Below are positions 23,061 to 32,161 of a stretch of 45,455 bases of DNA, one piece after another (positions within the stretch are counted from its first letter, which is position 1; each line of letters opens with the position of its first letter). Under the pieces are notes generated by a model that searched no databases, was not told where the DNA came from, and saw nothing but the letters and a program-made list of their open reading frames with translations. The translations under genes were made by a program, and so were the position numbers. The stretch covers positions 1-45,455 of the forward strand of contig JAJRQB010000044.1 of the NCBI GenBank assembly GCA_024280485.1, given 5' to 3'. This stretch comes from Deltaproteobacteria bacterium. GTDB taxonomy: Bacteria; Desulfobacterota; Desulfuromonadia; Desulfuromonadales; Geopsychrobacteraceae.

Positions 23061-24449
23061 TTAACCGACTTCGTTATATTCACGTGCACGAAAGTCAACG
23101 CCAAGCTGCCCCGCGATCTTGCGGCAGGCATCGATATCAACACCTGGATAAGCCACCGCTGTCGCTGTGACTTCCGGGATATATGCAGGGGCCAGTTTTA
23201 AAAAATCTTTGACCGCCTGGTAACCCTCTTCTGCAAACTTCGATGGACAGAGTTGCTGATATTGCTCAGCATCAGCTGCGTTCAATGAAACAGACAGAGC
23301 GTCGATCTTGCCTGTAAGTTCGGGCAGAATGTTCCTGCCATAAACCAGATTGGCCTGACCGTCGGTATTGATTCGAATTCGGACCTGCTGTTGCTTGAGC
23401 CATGTAGCCAACTCGAGGATCAGCTCGAGGCGCAAAAGTGGTTCGCCATAACCACAGAAGACTATTTCGTCATACGCCTGTGGATTGCCAATTGCTAGTT
23501 TAATCTCGTTGATGTCTGGCTCATGATCAAGCTTCAGCTCATGGCCTTTGACTACAAAATCATCGAATTTAGGACAGAAGATGCAGCTATTCGTACAGCG
23601 GTTGGTGATATTCAGGTAGAGAGAATTGCGAATCGGGTAAGCGATCTTTGTCTGTTGATCGATCAGGCCGATACCGAACAAGTCGTAGGCGTTTCGGTTC
23701 GTTATGCGTGACACGTCCTCAAGGGATAAGCCTTTAATCTCAGCAATTTTCTCAGCCGTCAGTGTTACGTAGGCCGGTTCATTACGTTTGCCCCGAAAAG
23801 GCCGAGGCGAAAGGTAAGGGCAATCTGTTTCGATCAGTATCCTGTCGATCGGGATGCCAGCAACCACTTCACGTAGACTTTCATTTTTGGGATAGGTGAT
23901 GTTTCCCGTGAATGAGAGGTAGAAGCCAAGGGCTATGCAAGCGTTAGCCATATCCAAATCACCGCTGAAACAGTGCAGAACACCACCGACCTGCTCTGCC
24001 CCCTCTTCATGCAGGATTTGCAGCACCTCAGTGTGGGCGTCACGGTCGTGGACAATAATCGGCTTGTTGAATTTCCTGGCTAATCTAATCTGCTTACGGA
24101 AAGCCTCGCGTTGCTGATCATGGGGGGAGTGATTACGATAAAAATCGAGGCCAATTTCACCGAGTGCCACCACCTTCGGGGCGTTAAGCAAAGACTCCAA
24201 TATAGCTAAACCTTCAGAAGTCGCCTCTTGCGCATCATGAGGATGGATACCGACGGCAGCGTGGATACAGGAAAAGCGGTCAGCAAGAGCGATACACTTT
24301 GCTGAACTCTTCAGATCACAACCGATGGTTAATATCTGCTTGACTCCGGCCTCATCAGCGTTTTTGAGAACTTGCTCCAGGTCGTCACTGAATTGCTCAT
24401 TATCAAGATGCGCATGGCTATCGACCAGCGATAGAAGTCTATCGGTCAT
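23061..24449 (-). CDS. TatD nuclease fused to a radical SAM protein
   Basis: A 462-aa fusion. Residues 1-260 are a complete TatD-type metal-dependent hydrolase with H12/H14 (SHAHLD), E98 (GEIG), H134, H159 and D209 (ETDCPYLSPRP). Residues about 275-462 are a radical SAM domain with CTNSCIFC (C285, C289, C292) and GYGEPLLR, matching the family described as TatD-linked radical SAM. Both parts keep their catalytic residues. TatD proteins are 3'-5' DNases or deacylases involved in repair; the radical SAM reaction is unknown. The start lies 3 nt after the metG stop, so the two are translationally linked. No stop or frameshift separates the domains. Confidence 0.93.
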   Translation of the reverse strand: MTDRLLSLVDSHAHLDNEQFSDDLEQVLKNADEAGVKQILTIGCDLKSSAKCIALADRFSCIHAAVGIHPHDAQEATSEGLAILESLLNAPKVVALGEIGLDFYRNHSPHDQQREAFRKQIRLARKFNKPIIVHDRDAHTEVLQILHEEGAEQVGGVLHCFSGDLDMANACIALGFYLSFTGNITYPKNESLREVVAGIPIDRILIETDCPYLSPRPFRGKRNEPAYVTLTAEKIAEIKGLSLEDVSRITNRNAYDLFGIGLIDQQTKIAYPIRNSLYLNITNRCTNSCIFCPKFDDFVVKGHELKLDHEPDINEIKLAIGNPQAYDEIVFCGYGEPLLRLELILELATWLKQQQVRIRINTDGQANLVYGRNILPELTGKIDALSVSLNAADAEQYQQLCPSKFAEEGYQAVKDFLKLAPAYIPEVTATAVAYPGVDIDACRKIAGQLGVDFRAREYNEVG

Positions 24450-24452
24450 CTG

Positions 24453-25985
24453 TTATTCACCCGCCTCGATACGAGGAAAGAGTGGGGCCGCTTTCGTAAT
24501 CTCTGTTCCGGCCGCAAGTTCACCCCAGCTGTCATTATTCTGCAGGGTCGTATTTGGGTTTACTCCTAGAATTTCAAGAATCTTCACGCCTGTATCTGGC
24601 ATGAAAGGGGAGATCTGGAGTGCAATCAACCGCTGTGCTTCAAGCAGGTTATACAGGATTGTTCCAAGGCGTTGCTGCTGCGCGGGATCTTTGGCCAGCG
24701 CCCAGGGTGCCGTCTCATCGATATATTTGTTGCCAGCAGAGATCAGTTCCCAGATTGTCTGCAGGACCTTGTTGAATGCCATGTCGTTATACAGGTTGTC
24801 GATCTTTTCATTGGCGTGGCCGAAGCGCTCAGTAAATGCTTTGTCGATCTCATCAGCAGGTCCTGGTTCTGGCAATACACCATCGAAATACTTACCGAGC
24901 ATGGCTGTTGAGCGGCTGAGAAGATTGCCCAGATCGTTGGCCAGATCAGAGTTGATACGTGAAATCAATGAACTGTGTGAGAAATCACCATCGAGCCCAA
25001 AAGGAACTTCACGCAACAGGAAATAACGGATCGGGTCGACTCCATATTTGTCTGCCAGCATGTTCGGCTCTATAACATTCCGCAAACTCTTGCTCATTTT
25101 CTGGCCCTCAACAGTCCACCAGCCGTGCGCGAATACTTTTTTTGGTAAAGGGATTCCAGATGCCATCAGAAAAGTTGGCCAATAAACAGCGTGGAAACGT
25201 AGGATGTCCTTACCTATGACATGCACATTGACTGGCCAGAACTTCTCAAATAGGCCATCCTTGTCGTCGGGGTAGCCAAGGGCCGAAATGTAGTTGGTCA
25301 GAGCATCGAACCAAACATAAATGACATGCTTTTCATTCCCTGGCGCTGGGATCCCCCAAGAAAATGAGGTCCGTGAAATCGATAGATCTCGCAGTCCTTC
25401 GCGGATAAACGAAATGATCTCGTTGCGGCGTGATTTTGGCTGGATGAAATCTGGATTTTCCTCTATATGCTTGATTAGTCGATCACTGTAACTACTCATT
25501 CGAAAGAAGTAGGATTCTTCCTTGAGTTTAGTTGTTTCGCGACCACAGTCTGGACAGCTTCCATCGTGAAGTTGGGTTTCTGTCCAGAAGGTTTCACAAG
25601 GAGTACAATACCAATCTTCATATTCTCCAAGGTAGATATCACCCTTAGCCTGAAGTTTTAGAAATTGTTCAGTGACGGTTTTTTTATGGCGTTCTTGGGT
25701 TGTGCGAATGAAATCATCATTGCTGATATTTAACTTCTCCCACAGGGACTGAAAGCGCTTGACGACCCGGTCGGCCAACTCAAGAGGAGTCTCACCGTTG
25801 GCGTTAGCCGCAGTCTCAACCTTCTGTCCGTGTTCATCGGTGCCGGTGAGGAAGTAAACGTCGAATCCACGCGAACGTTTGTAGCGCGAGATGACATCAC
25901 AGGCCAGGGTTGTGTATGCGTGTCCGATATGCGGAACATCGTTTACATAATAGATTGGGGTGGTGATATAGAATTTTTCGGCCAT
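24453..25985 (-). CDS. metG: Methionyl-tRNA synthetase
   Basis: A 510-aa class I synthetase charging tRNA-Met. HIGH is at residues 19-22, KMSKS at 296-300, and a zinc knuckle of two pairs at C127/C130 and C144/C147. The protein ends after the anticodon-binding domain and lacks the C-terminal dimerisation (Trbp111-like) domain of the 650-680-aa forms, as is common in Geobacter-type bacteria. AAGGA is 7 nt before the ATG. It sits 42 nt after ricT in the same operon. Confidence 0.97.
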   Translation of the reverse strand: MAEKFYITTPIYYVNDVPHIGHAYTTLACDVISRYKRSRGFDVYFLTGTDEHGQKVETAANANGETPLELADRVVKRFQSLWEKLNISNDDFIRTTQERHKKTVTEQFLKLQAKGDIYLGEYEDWYCTPCETFWTETQLHDGSCPDCGRETTKLKEESYFFRMSSYSDRLIKHIEENPDFIQPKSRRNEIISFIREGLRDLSISRTSFSWGIPAPGNEKHVIYVWFDALTNYISALGYPDDKDGLFEKFWPVNVHVIGKDILRFHAVYWPTFLMASGIPLPKKVFAHGWWTVEGQKMSKSLRNVIEPNMLADKYGVDPIRYFLLREVPFGLDGDFSHSSLISRINSDLANDLGNLLSRSTAMLGKYFDGVLPEPGPADEIDKAFTERFGHANEKIDNLYNDMAFNKVLQTIWELISAGNKYIDETAPWALAKDPAQQQRLGTILYNLLEAQRLIALQISPFMPDTGVKILEILGVNPNTTLQNNDSWGELAAGTEITKAAPLFPRIEAGE

Positions 25986-26027
25986 CGCAGCATCCTTTAT
26001 TAAAAAAATAACAAATATAAGTTTGGA

Positions 26028-27155
26028 TTAGTTTTTGTCTTGCGGTGTGCTCTGCTCCGGGTTCCGGCGTGGACGCCTTCTGTTGCGCCTCCGTGGACGA
26101 GAAGGTTTCTGGCCTTCATTCTTCGACTCTGCCGGTTTCTCGGTTGGGTTCGTAATAACGGGCTTATTGTTTTCGCTAGTCGTTTTATTTTCTGGTTGCG
26201 CTTGCTGGCCGGGGTTACGTGGTGCGTTGCCACGACCACCACGCCGTCGGGGACGCCGGGCTGTTTTTTCCGCTTCACCGCTTGCCTTCTCGCGGGTCCC
26301 GGTTTTGACGTCAGGGCGAGATGGCTTCTGCTGGACAACAGGCTCGGTCTGTTTTTGGGGTTTGTCAATGTCATCTATATGTATTTCGCGCCGTCCATCC
26401 TTGTCGGCCACTGTAATCTTTTGTGCAAGAACGTTGAGTGAAATGACCTCCGCAGGCCCATCAGGAAGATTCAGCTTTTTTCCGCATTTTGGTAAGTTTT
26501 TGCGAAGTTCGTTGTAGGTGTCATATTCGTAAGCGAGGCAGCAGAGCAGGCGGCCGCATTGTCCACTGATTTTGCTTGGATTTAGCGCCAGACCTTGGGC
26601 CTTGGCCATCTTAACTGATACCGGGGCAAAGCTACGCAAGTAACTGCTGCAACAAAGTTCACGACCACAACAGCCGAGCCCACCAACCATCTTGGCCTCA
26701 TCGCGTACTCCGATCTGGCGCATTTCAATCCGGGTCCTGAAGTGTTGCGCCAGGTCACGGACCAGTTCGCGAAAATCGACGCGGCCATCTGCCGTGAAGT
26801 AGAAGACGATCTTGGAACCGTCGAACAGGTACTCGGCGCGGACCAGTTTCATTTCCATCTTGCGTTCCTGAACCCTCTTTTTGCAGAATTTCAGGGCTTC
26901 TTCTTCGCGCGAGGCATTTTTGTTGGCCATCTCAATATCGTGTTCATCGGCTTTTCTGAGGATGGCTTTAAGTTTGGATTGACAGTCAGACGGGTCTGTT
27001 TCACGTACCGCGCCGATGATCGTACCGAGAGATTTTCCCCGTTCGGTTTCAACAACAACCTGATCCCTGTCCTTAAGGTCCAAGTGAATGGCATCAAAAT
27101 CAAAGAGTTTACCGGCACATTGAAATGAGACGGAAACGATTCGTTTTTTTTCCAT
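26028..27155 (-). CDS. ricT: PSP1/RicT-family protein with basic disordered tail
   Basis: A 375-aa protein. Residues 1-265 are a complete PSP1 domain with cysteine motifs GCCGRELCCSSY and CGRLLCCLAYE, which in RicT of the Bacillus Y-complex help bind iron-sulfur clusters. In Bacillus RicT works with RicA and RicF in RNase Y function; those partners are not here. Residues about 280-375 are a low-complexity tail rich in Arg, Pro, Asn and Gln (for example ARRPRRRGGRGN and SRPRRRNRRRPRRN), probably disordered and RNA binding (inference). The gene follows holB by 27 nt. The tail length is variable in the family. Confidence 0.88.
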   Translation of the reverse strand: MEKKRIVSVSFQCAGKLFDFDAIHLDLKDRDQVVVETERGKSLGTIIGAVRETDPSDCQSKLKAILRKADEHDIEMANKNASREEEALKFCKKRVQERKMEMKLVRAEYLFDGSKIVFYFTADGRVDFRELVRDLAQHFRTRIEMRQIGVRDEAKMVGGLGCCGRELCCSSYLRSFAPVSVKMAKAQGLALNPSKISGQCGRLLCCLAYEYDTYNELRKNLPKCGKKLNLPDGPAEVISLNVLAQKITVADKDGRREIHIDDIDKPQKQTEPVVQQKPSRPDVKTGTREKASGEAEKTARRPRRRGGRGNAPRNPGQQAQPENKTTSENNKPVITNPTEKPAESKNEGQKPSRPRRRNRRRPRRNPEQSTPQDKN

Positions 27156-27182
27156 GAATATTAAAGCTCTCTTCCAGAGTTG

Positions 27183-28154
27183 TTAAGCGGCAGTCATCGC
27201 CATCAACATCGTTTCCATAGCGAGTTGACGGTTGACGTTGCGTTGCAGGTGAAGTCGCGCCTGATCCAGGGACTCCAGTTTTCTTAAAAGACCGTTGACC
27301 ATTTCGGTTCGGGATTGAGCATAGAGTGTTTCAAGTAGATCAATGTTAACCAGTTCATTCTCGGGCCGCCCATGTAGCACCAGCAACAGGTCACGATAAA
27401 AAGATTGAAAGATATCGAGGATCTCGGGAAGGTTCTCCTTGTCCTCCGCCAGTTCTTGTGCCAGATCAAACAAGGGGAAAATCGATCCATTAGAGAGTGA
27501 AACAAGCGACTTCAGAAGCTGTTTGCGCCGTTCTAAATAGAGATCCCGGTTTTCACCAAAGGCTTTTTTGAGGCTGCCATTGGAGAGTGCCGCCATGACC
27601 TGGGCTTCCTGCTCGGAAAGATTGAGACGATGTTCGAGAATTCCGGCGAGTCGCGAACGGGACAGACGGTTAAAGCGTAAGCGTTGGCAGCGTGATCTGA
27701 CGGTGTCGAGGAGCATCTCCGGCTTGGAGCTGAGTAGGATCAACAGGGTGCCGGGAAGTGGTTCCTCTAGGGTTTTGAGCAGGGCATTGGCTGCGGCAGC
27801 ATTGAGTGTTTCTGCCCCGTCAATCAGGCAGATTCTAACGTTTGCCTCTAATGGACGCAAAGCTATGTCTTGTTGAAGCTTGCGAACCTGATCGATCTTA
27901 ATATGGGTACCTTCTGCTGTCAGCAGGTGCAGGTCGGGGTGATTTAAGTGATCCACTTTGCGACAGGCCGCACATTCGCCACAGCCTTCACCCGCCTCGC
28001 AAAAGAGCGCACGTGCCAGTGCCAGAGCCATCAGCTTCTTTCCGATTCCGTCCGGGCCCTCAAACAGATAAGCATGGGCAAGGCGTTTATTCTTGAGTGC
28101 CAGTCGAAGAACTTCTTTCTGACGATCATGATCAATGATATTGGCAAAAGTCAC
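27183..28154 (-). CDS. holB: DNA polymerase III subunit delta-prime
   Basis: A 323-aa AAA+ clamp-loader subunit. Walker A-type GPDGIGKK is at residues 33-40 and a zinc module at C52, C58, C61, C64 (CEAGEGCGECAAC). The SRC-type motif VRSRCQRLRF is present. It loads the beta sliding clamp with DnaX and delta. The start is GTG 28154, which overlaps the tmk stop (shared GTGA). Confidence 0.95.
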   Translation of the reverse strand: MTFANIIDHDRQKEVLRLALKNKRLAHAYLFEGPDGIGKKLMALALARALFCEAGEGCGECAACRKVDHLNHPDLHLLTAEGTHIKIDQVRKLQQDIALRPLEANVRICLIDGAETLNAAAANALLKTLEEPLPGTLLILLSSKPEMLLDTVRSRCQRLRFNRLSRSRLAGILEHRLNLSEQEAQVMAALSNGSLKKAFGENRDLYLERRKQLLKSLVSLSNGSIFPLFDLAQELAEDKENLPEILDIFQSFYRDLLLVLHGRPENELVNIDLLETLYAQSRTEMVNGLLRKLESLDQARLHLQRNVNRQLAMETMLMAMTAA

Positions 28155-28840
28155 GCTGAAACCTTTTTTTGTTCCAGAAATTTAAGCGTTTCTTTTTGGA
28201 TCGTAACAGCCAGTTTGGCAATCGAAAGTCCACCGTCAACAATCGAAAAACGTTCAGGTTCAGCTTTTGCCAAGGTCAGATAGCCGTCTCGCACACGTTG
28301 ATGAAATGCCATTTCTTCCCGTTCGAATCGTCCTTCTGAGTTGTCTTGCTGCTCAATCTCACGTGATAAGGCGCGGCCTAGGCCAGTCTCTACTTGTAAG
28401 TCGATTAGAATTGTCAGGTCTGGAGTCGTCGCCTGTGATGCAACTTTATTCAGTTGAGCAATTAAGTGCTGATCAAGACCTCGGCCATCCCCCTGATAGG
28501 CAAGTGTCGCGTCTGTATAACGATCGCAGAGGACGAGTTTCCCACTGTCAAGCGCGGGGCGTATAATTTCAGTGACATGTTGTGCCCGCGCAGCTGCGTA
28601 AAGCAGGAGCTCGGCGGTAGGTTCTAACGCCGTGTTTTCTGGGTGCAGTAGGATGCTGCGGATCTGGTCCCCAATAGCACAACCGCCGGGTTCACGGGTC
28701 TGGATAACGGCATGGCCCATTTCCTGTAGTGCAGCGCGCAACAGGGCAATCTGGGTTGACTTGCCGGAACCTTCAATTCCTTCGAATGTTATAAAAAGGC
28801 CCATCAGTGATCGATCTTCAGAAGGGTTGTGGGTCAGCAT
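28151..28840 (-). CDS. tmk: Thymidylate kinase
   Basis: A 229-aa dTMP kinase forming dTDP for DNA synthesis. P-loop FEGIEGSGKST is at residues 19-29, the DRY motif is in VLCDRYTDATLAYQG and the lid region is acidic/Arg rich around SEGRFEREE. The start is uncertain: ATG 28840 has AGGG 8 nt upstream, while ATG 28804 (MGLFITFEG) gives the usual short N-terminus but no clear Shine-Dalgarno. It heads a six-gene operon with holB, ricT, metG, the TatD fusion and the GGDEF gene. Confidence 0.95.
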   Translation of the reverse strand: MLTHNPSEDRSLMGLFITFEGIEGSGKSTQIALLRAALQEMGHAVIQTREPGGCAIGDQIRSILLHPENTALEPTAELLLYAAARAQHVTEIIRPALDSGKLVLCDRYTDATLAYQGDGRGLDQHLIAQLNKVASQATTPDLTILIDLQVETGLGRALSREIEQQDNSEGRFEREEMAFHQRVRDGYLTLAKAEPERFSIVDGGLSIAKLAVTIQKETLKFLEQKKVSA

Positions 28841-28902
28841 AAACTAAGCCCTGGTTGGTCAAGGCACACTCTATTGATTATGCCTCAGACGTAAATCGTG
28901 TC

Positions 28903-28931
28903 ATTATAGGAATTGCAAGTTGATGAAGCAA
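28903..28931 (-). promoter_or_regulatory. Sigma-70 promoter of the tmk operon
   Basis: On the minus strand TTGCTT (28931-28926), 17 nt and a perfect TATAAT (28908-28903). Transcription would start near 28896. Confidence 0.6.
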
Positions 28932-28998
28932 GGAGAAACGCCGGTTTTCCATGGCTTTTCCTCTTTGGGCCGTTTGTATGTTGCTCAGGTTATTAAAT

Positions 28999-29027
28999 TT
29001 GAATACCAAAGTGCTTTTCGCTATACT
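28999..29027 (+). promoter_or_regulatory. Sigma-70 promoter of the rnc-era-der operon
   Basis: TTGAAT (28999-29004), a 17-nt spacer and TATACT (29022-29027). The start of transcription near 29034 gives a leader of about 50 nt. It is divergent from the tmk promoter with about 70 bp between the -35 boxes. Confidence 0.65.
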
Positions 29028-29083
29028 CCGCCCGTAAATTATCTGTGAGAACCCCTTGGCAATAAAAGGATATCTACGTATCA

Positions 29084-29797
29084 ATGTCTGATTTTTCGAT
29101 TGATCAACTACAGCAGGATTTGGGGTATGCTTTTGACAATCTCGCCCTGTCTACTCAGGCCTTGACTCATAAATCATTCAGTAATGAGCAGCAGGGCGCT
29201 GATGAATTACACAATGAGCGCCTTGAATTTCTGGGTGATGCAGTACTTGAACTGGCTGTAAGTGAAAGAATTTACCGGATTTACCCTGATATCTCCGAGG
29301 GAGGATTAACCCGTATCCGAGCTGAAGTGGTTTGCGAAAAAGGACTGGCCAAGATAGCCAGGCGTCTGAATCTTGGTTCAGGTCTGCGACTCGGGCGAGG
29401 TGAAGAAAAGTGTGGTGGCCGCACAAAAGCGAGTTTGTTGTCAGATGCTCTTGAGGCATTGATAGGCGCGGTCTTTTTAGAAGGTGGTTTCCTTGCTGCT
29501 TGTGAAGTTGTCCAAAAAGTTTTTGCACAAGACATAGAAGATTCAGCCAATATTCGTTATGGAACAGATTATAAAACTGCTTTGCAGGAAAATTTGCAGG
29601 CACGTTTTGGTCGTCTTCCCGAATACCAATTGATCAAGGTTGATGGGCCAGATCACGGACGTATTTTCACGATTCAGGTTAATTTTGATGACCGTGAACT
29701 CGGCTGTGGAGAAGGTAGTAGTAAAAAACAGGCGGAACAGAACGCCGCATCCGAGGCATTGCTGCATAGCTTTGTTGTCGGGTTGGAGGATAATTGA
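29084..29797 (+). CDS. rnc: Ribonuclease III
   Basis: A 237-aa double-strand-specific RNase that processes rRNA and mRNA. The signature NERLEFLGDAVLEL is at residues 44-57, with catalytic E48, D52, D121 and E124 (SDALEALIGAVFLEGG). A double-stranded RNA-binding domain fills residues about 155-232 (DYKTALQE ... GEGSSKKQAEQNAA). AAAGGA precedes the ATG at a long distance. Its stop overlaps the era start (TGATG). rnc next to era is a widely conserved pair in bacteria. Confidence 0.97.
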   Translation: MSDFSIDQLQQDLGYAFDNLALSTQALTHKSFSNEQQGADELHNERLEFLGDAVLELAVSERIYRIYPDISEGGLTRIRAEVVCEKGLAKIARRLNLGSGLRLGRGEEKCGGRTKASLLSDALEALIGAVFLEGGFLAACEVVQKVFAQDIEDSANIRYGTDYKTALQENLQARFGRLPEYQLIKVDGPDHGRIFTIQVNFDDRELGCGEGSSKKQAEQNAASEALLHSFVVGLEDN

Positions 29798-30696
29798 TGA
29801 CTGAACAGCAGCCTTTTCGTAGTGGTTTTGTTACCCTGGTCGGTCGGCCTAACGTTGGCAAGTCAACCCTGTTGAACAAAATCCTTGGGCAGAAAATTGC
29901 GATAACATCGAATAAACCACAGACCACTCGGAATCGGATTCTTGGAATCCATAATGTCCCTGCAGGACAGATTTTATTTATGGATACTCCAGGTATTCAT
30001 AAGCCTCAGGGTAAATTAAATCGTTTTATGGTTGATCAGGCGATCGCTGCTTGTAGTGATATCGAAGTCGCGTTATTTTTGGTCGAAGCGACTTCGTTGC
30101 CCGGTGGTGGCGACGAATATGTTCTTAATATCCTAAAGAGATCTTCTGTGCCGGTAGTGCTTGTTATTAACAAGATTGACCTAGTCAAACCTCCCCAATT
30201 GTTGAGATTGATAGAGGCGTTTTCTCAGAAGCATAAGTTTCATGCTGTCGTTCCTCTTTCGGCAAAAACTGGTAATGGCGTCGAACTGTTATTAAAAGAG
30301 ATCGATCCATTTTTGAGCGCGGGGCCAAGGTATTTTCCTGAGGATATGATCACCGATCTTCCGGAGCGGTTTATCGTCGCAGAGATGGTCCGTGAAAAAA
30401 TTATGCGGCGCACTCGTGAAGAGATACCTTACGGAGTCGCGGTGCAGATTGAAACTTTCACCGAGAAGCCGGAAAAGAATCTTGTGGTTATTCAGGCTAT
30501 GATCCATGTTGAACGTGAAAGCCACAAACGCATTCTGGTTGGACACCGTGGTCAGATGATTCGTGACCTTGGCAAGGATTCGCGCATTGAAATAGAACGT
30601 TTTCTTGGCACAAGAGTCTTTCTGGAGTTGTTTGTCCGGGTGGATGAAAATTGGAGCCAGAGTGATAGAATGTTGCGCGAACTTGGCTATGAGTGA
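29797..30696 (+). CDS. era: GTPase Era
   Basis: A 299-aa GTPase that binds the 3' end of 16S rRNA and checks 30S maturation. G1 GRPNVGKS (16-23), G3 DTPG (63-66) and G4 NKID are visible, followed by a C-terminal KH domain with HRGQMIRDLG. ATG 29797 overlaps the rnc stop and has GGAGG 7 nt upstream; the TTG at 29794 is less likely. Confidence 0.97.
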   Translation: MTEQQPFRSGFVTLVGRPNVGKSTLLNKILGQKIAITSNKPQTTRNRILGIHNVPAGQILFMDTPGIHKPQGKLNRFMVDQAIAACSDIEVALFLVEATSLPGGGDEYVLNILKRSSVPVVLVINKIDLVKPPQLLRLIEAFSQKHKFHAVVPLSAKTGNGVELLLKEIDPFLSAGPRYFPEDMITDLPERFIVAEMVREKIMRRTREEIPYGVAVQIETFTEKPEKNLVVIQAMIHVERESHKRILVGHRGQMIRDLGKDSRIEIERFLGTRVFLELFVRVDENWSQSDRMLRELGYE

Positions 30697-30745
30697 TGTC
30701 TTTGCCATCATATTTATTTAAAGAAATAAAGGACTATATTTTCTA

Positions 30746-32059
30746 ATGCTCCCTGTTGTAGCTATCGTCGGTCGACCTAACGTCGGCAAGTCGACACTTT
30801 TTAATCGAATTATCGGTCACCGTAAAGCGATCGTCGAGGATTTTGCCGGGGTCACCCGTGATCGCAATTACGCTGAGGTCTCCCGTTATGAAAAGCCCTT
30901 TCTGCTGATCGACACCGGCGGCTTTGAGCCTGCAAGCACCGACCGTCTGTTGTCGCAGATGCGTGAGCAATCACAGCTGGCTATCGAAGAGGCCGACATT
31001 GTCATCTTGTTGATGGATGTCCGTGATGGACTGACCCCCTCGGATATCGAGGTTGCTCAGATGCTCCGTAAGACTCAGAAGCCGGTATTCTTTGTGGCGA
31101 ATAAGGTCGACGGTGATAAGCAGGAAGAAGATGTCCCCGAGTTTTATTCATTGGGTGTTGAGCAAGTCTATTCTCTCTCCTCGGTTCACGGTCGTGGGGT
31201 GGGTGAATTGATAGACGATATGCTCGAACTGATGCCTCATGCAGAGCAACCCGATCCTGAGGGTGAGGTTCGGATGGCGATCATTGGTCGTCCAAACGTG
31301 GGAAAGTCTTCTTTGGTCAACCGTCTCCTTGGTTTTGAGCGAGTTGTGGCTAACCCGACTGCCGGGACAACGCGTGATAGTGTGGACACCCCTTTTGATT
31401 ATAGGGGGCAACGTTATGTTTTAATCGATACGGCTGGAATCAGACGCAAGGGGAAGGTCAGCCAGACTCTCGAAAAATATAGCGCTGTTCAGGCCCTTAA
31501 AGCGATGGACAGAGCCCATGTCGTGCTGATGATTATCGATGCCGAAGAGGGCGTGACAGATCAGGATCTTTCCGTGGCTGGTTATGCATATGAGAAGGGT
31601 CGAGCATTGATTCTGGTAGTCAATAAATGGGATTTACCTGAAAAAGATACCAACACCATGAAACGTTATCTTGAGGAGGTTCGCCGTCGCTTTAAGTATC
31701 TCCCTTTTGCTCCAGTTCTTTTTGTTTCAGCTCTGACCGGGCAGCGTACTGATAAGATCATGCCGTGTGTTGCGCGTGTATTTGGCGAGTTCAACCGAAA
31801 AATTACCACTTCTGAATTGAACTCTGTTCTAGCTGAGACTGTTGTTCGCCATCCGCCACCTTTATCTAAGGGGCGTAGGATAAAACTTTATTATGCCACT
31901 CAGACAACAGTGCGGCCTCCTACTTTCACGATTTTTACCAATAGTCCTGAGGATATCCACTTCTCATACGAGCGCTACTTACAAAACTCTTTGCGTGAAG
32001 CCTTTGGGTATGAAGGTGTTCCGATTCGCCTGAAATTTCGTGGGCGTGACAAAAAATGA
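30746..32059 (+). CDS. der: GTPase Der (EngA)
   Basis: A 437-aa protein with two tandem G domains and a C-terminal KH-like domain, needed for 50S ribosome assembly. The first G1 is GRPNVGKS (residues 9-16), the second is GRPNVGKSS at about 180; each half has DTGG/DTAG and NKVD/NKWD motifs. It is 49 nt after era and closes the operon. No hairpin terminator is evident after it, so read-through into the chemosensory genes is possible. Confidence 0.97.
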   Translation: MLPVVAIVGRPNVGKSTLFNRIIGHRKAIVEDFAGVTRDRNYAEVSRYEKPFLLIDTGGFEPASTDRLLSQMREQSQLAIEEADIVILLMDVRDGLTPSDIEVAQMLRKTQKPVFFVANKVDGDKQEEDVPEFYSLGVEQVYSLSSVHGRGVGELIDDMLELMPHAEQPDPEGEVRMAIIGRPNVGKSSLVNRLLGFERVVANPTAGTTRDSVDTPFDYRGQRYVLIDTAGIRRKGKVSQTLEKYSAVQALKAMDRAHVVLMIIDAEEGVTDQDLSVAGYAYEKGRALILVVNKWDLPEKDTNTMKRYLEEVRRRFKYLPFAPVLFVSALTGQRTDKIMPCVARVFGEFNRKITTSELNSVLAETVVRHPPPLSKGRRIKLYYATQTTVRPPTFTIFTNSPEDIHFSYERYLQNSLREAFGYEGVPIRLKFRGRDKK

Positions 32060-32075
32060 GAATACAATAATAATC

Positions 32076-32104
32076 TTAACTGTTGCTCGCATCTTCGCTA
32101 TTTT
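32076..32104 (+). promoter_or_regulatory. Candidate promoter of the chemosensory cluster
   Basis: TTAACT (32076-32081), 17 nt and TATTTT (32099-32104). Both boxes match at four of six positions, so the call is weak. Confidence 0.3.
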
Positions 32105-32161
32105 AAGTTAATCTTATCAGCAGGTTCTGTTTGTTTGATTTGAATCGAGGGTAATTGTTCA

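Noticed and set aside
26035-26517. A 160-aa plus-strand ORF
   Set aside because: It is antisense to the basic tail of ricT, where biased codons leave all frames open.
28923-29051. A 42-codon plus-strand frame (MKQGETPVFHGF...)
   Set aside because: There is no Shine-Dalgarno, and it overlaps the rnc promoter; probably chance.
28878-29084. A 68-aa minus-strand ORF in the tmk-rnc gap
   Set aside because: It covers both predicted promoters and has no ribosome-binding site.
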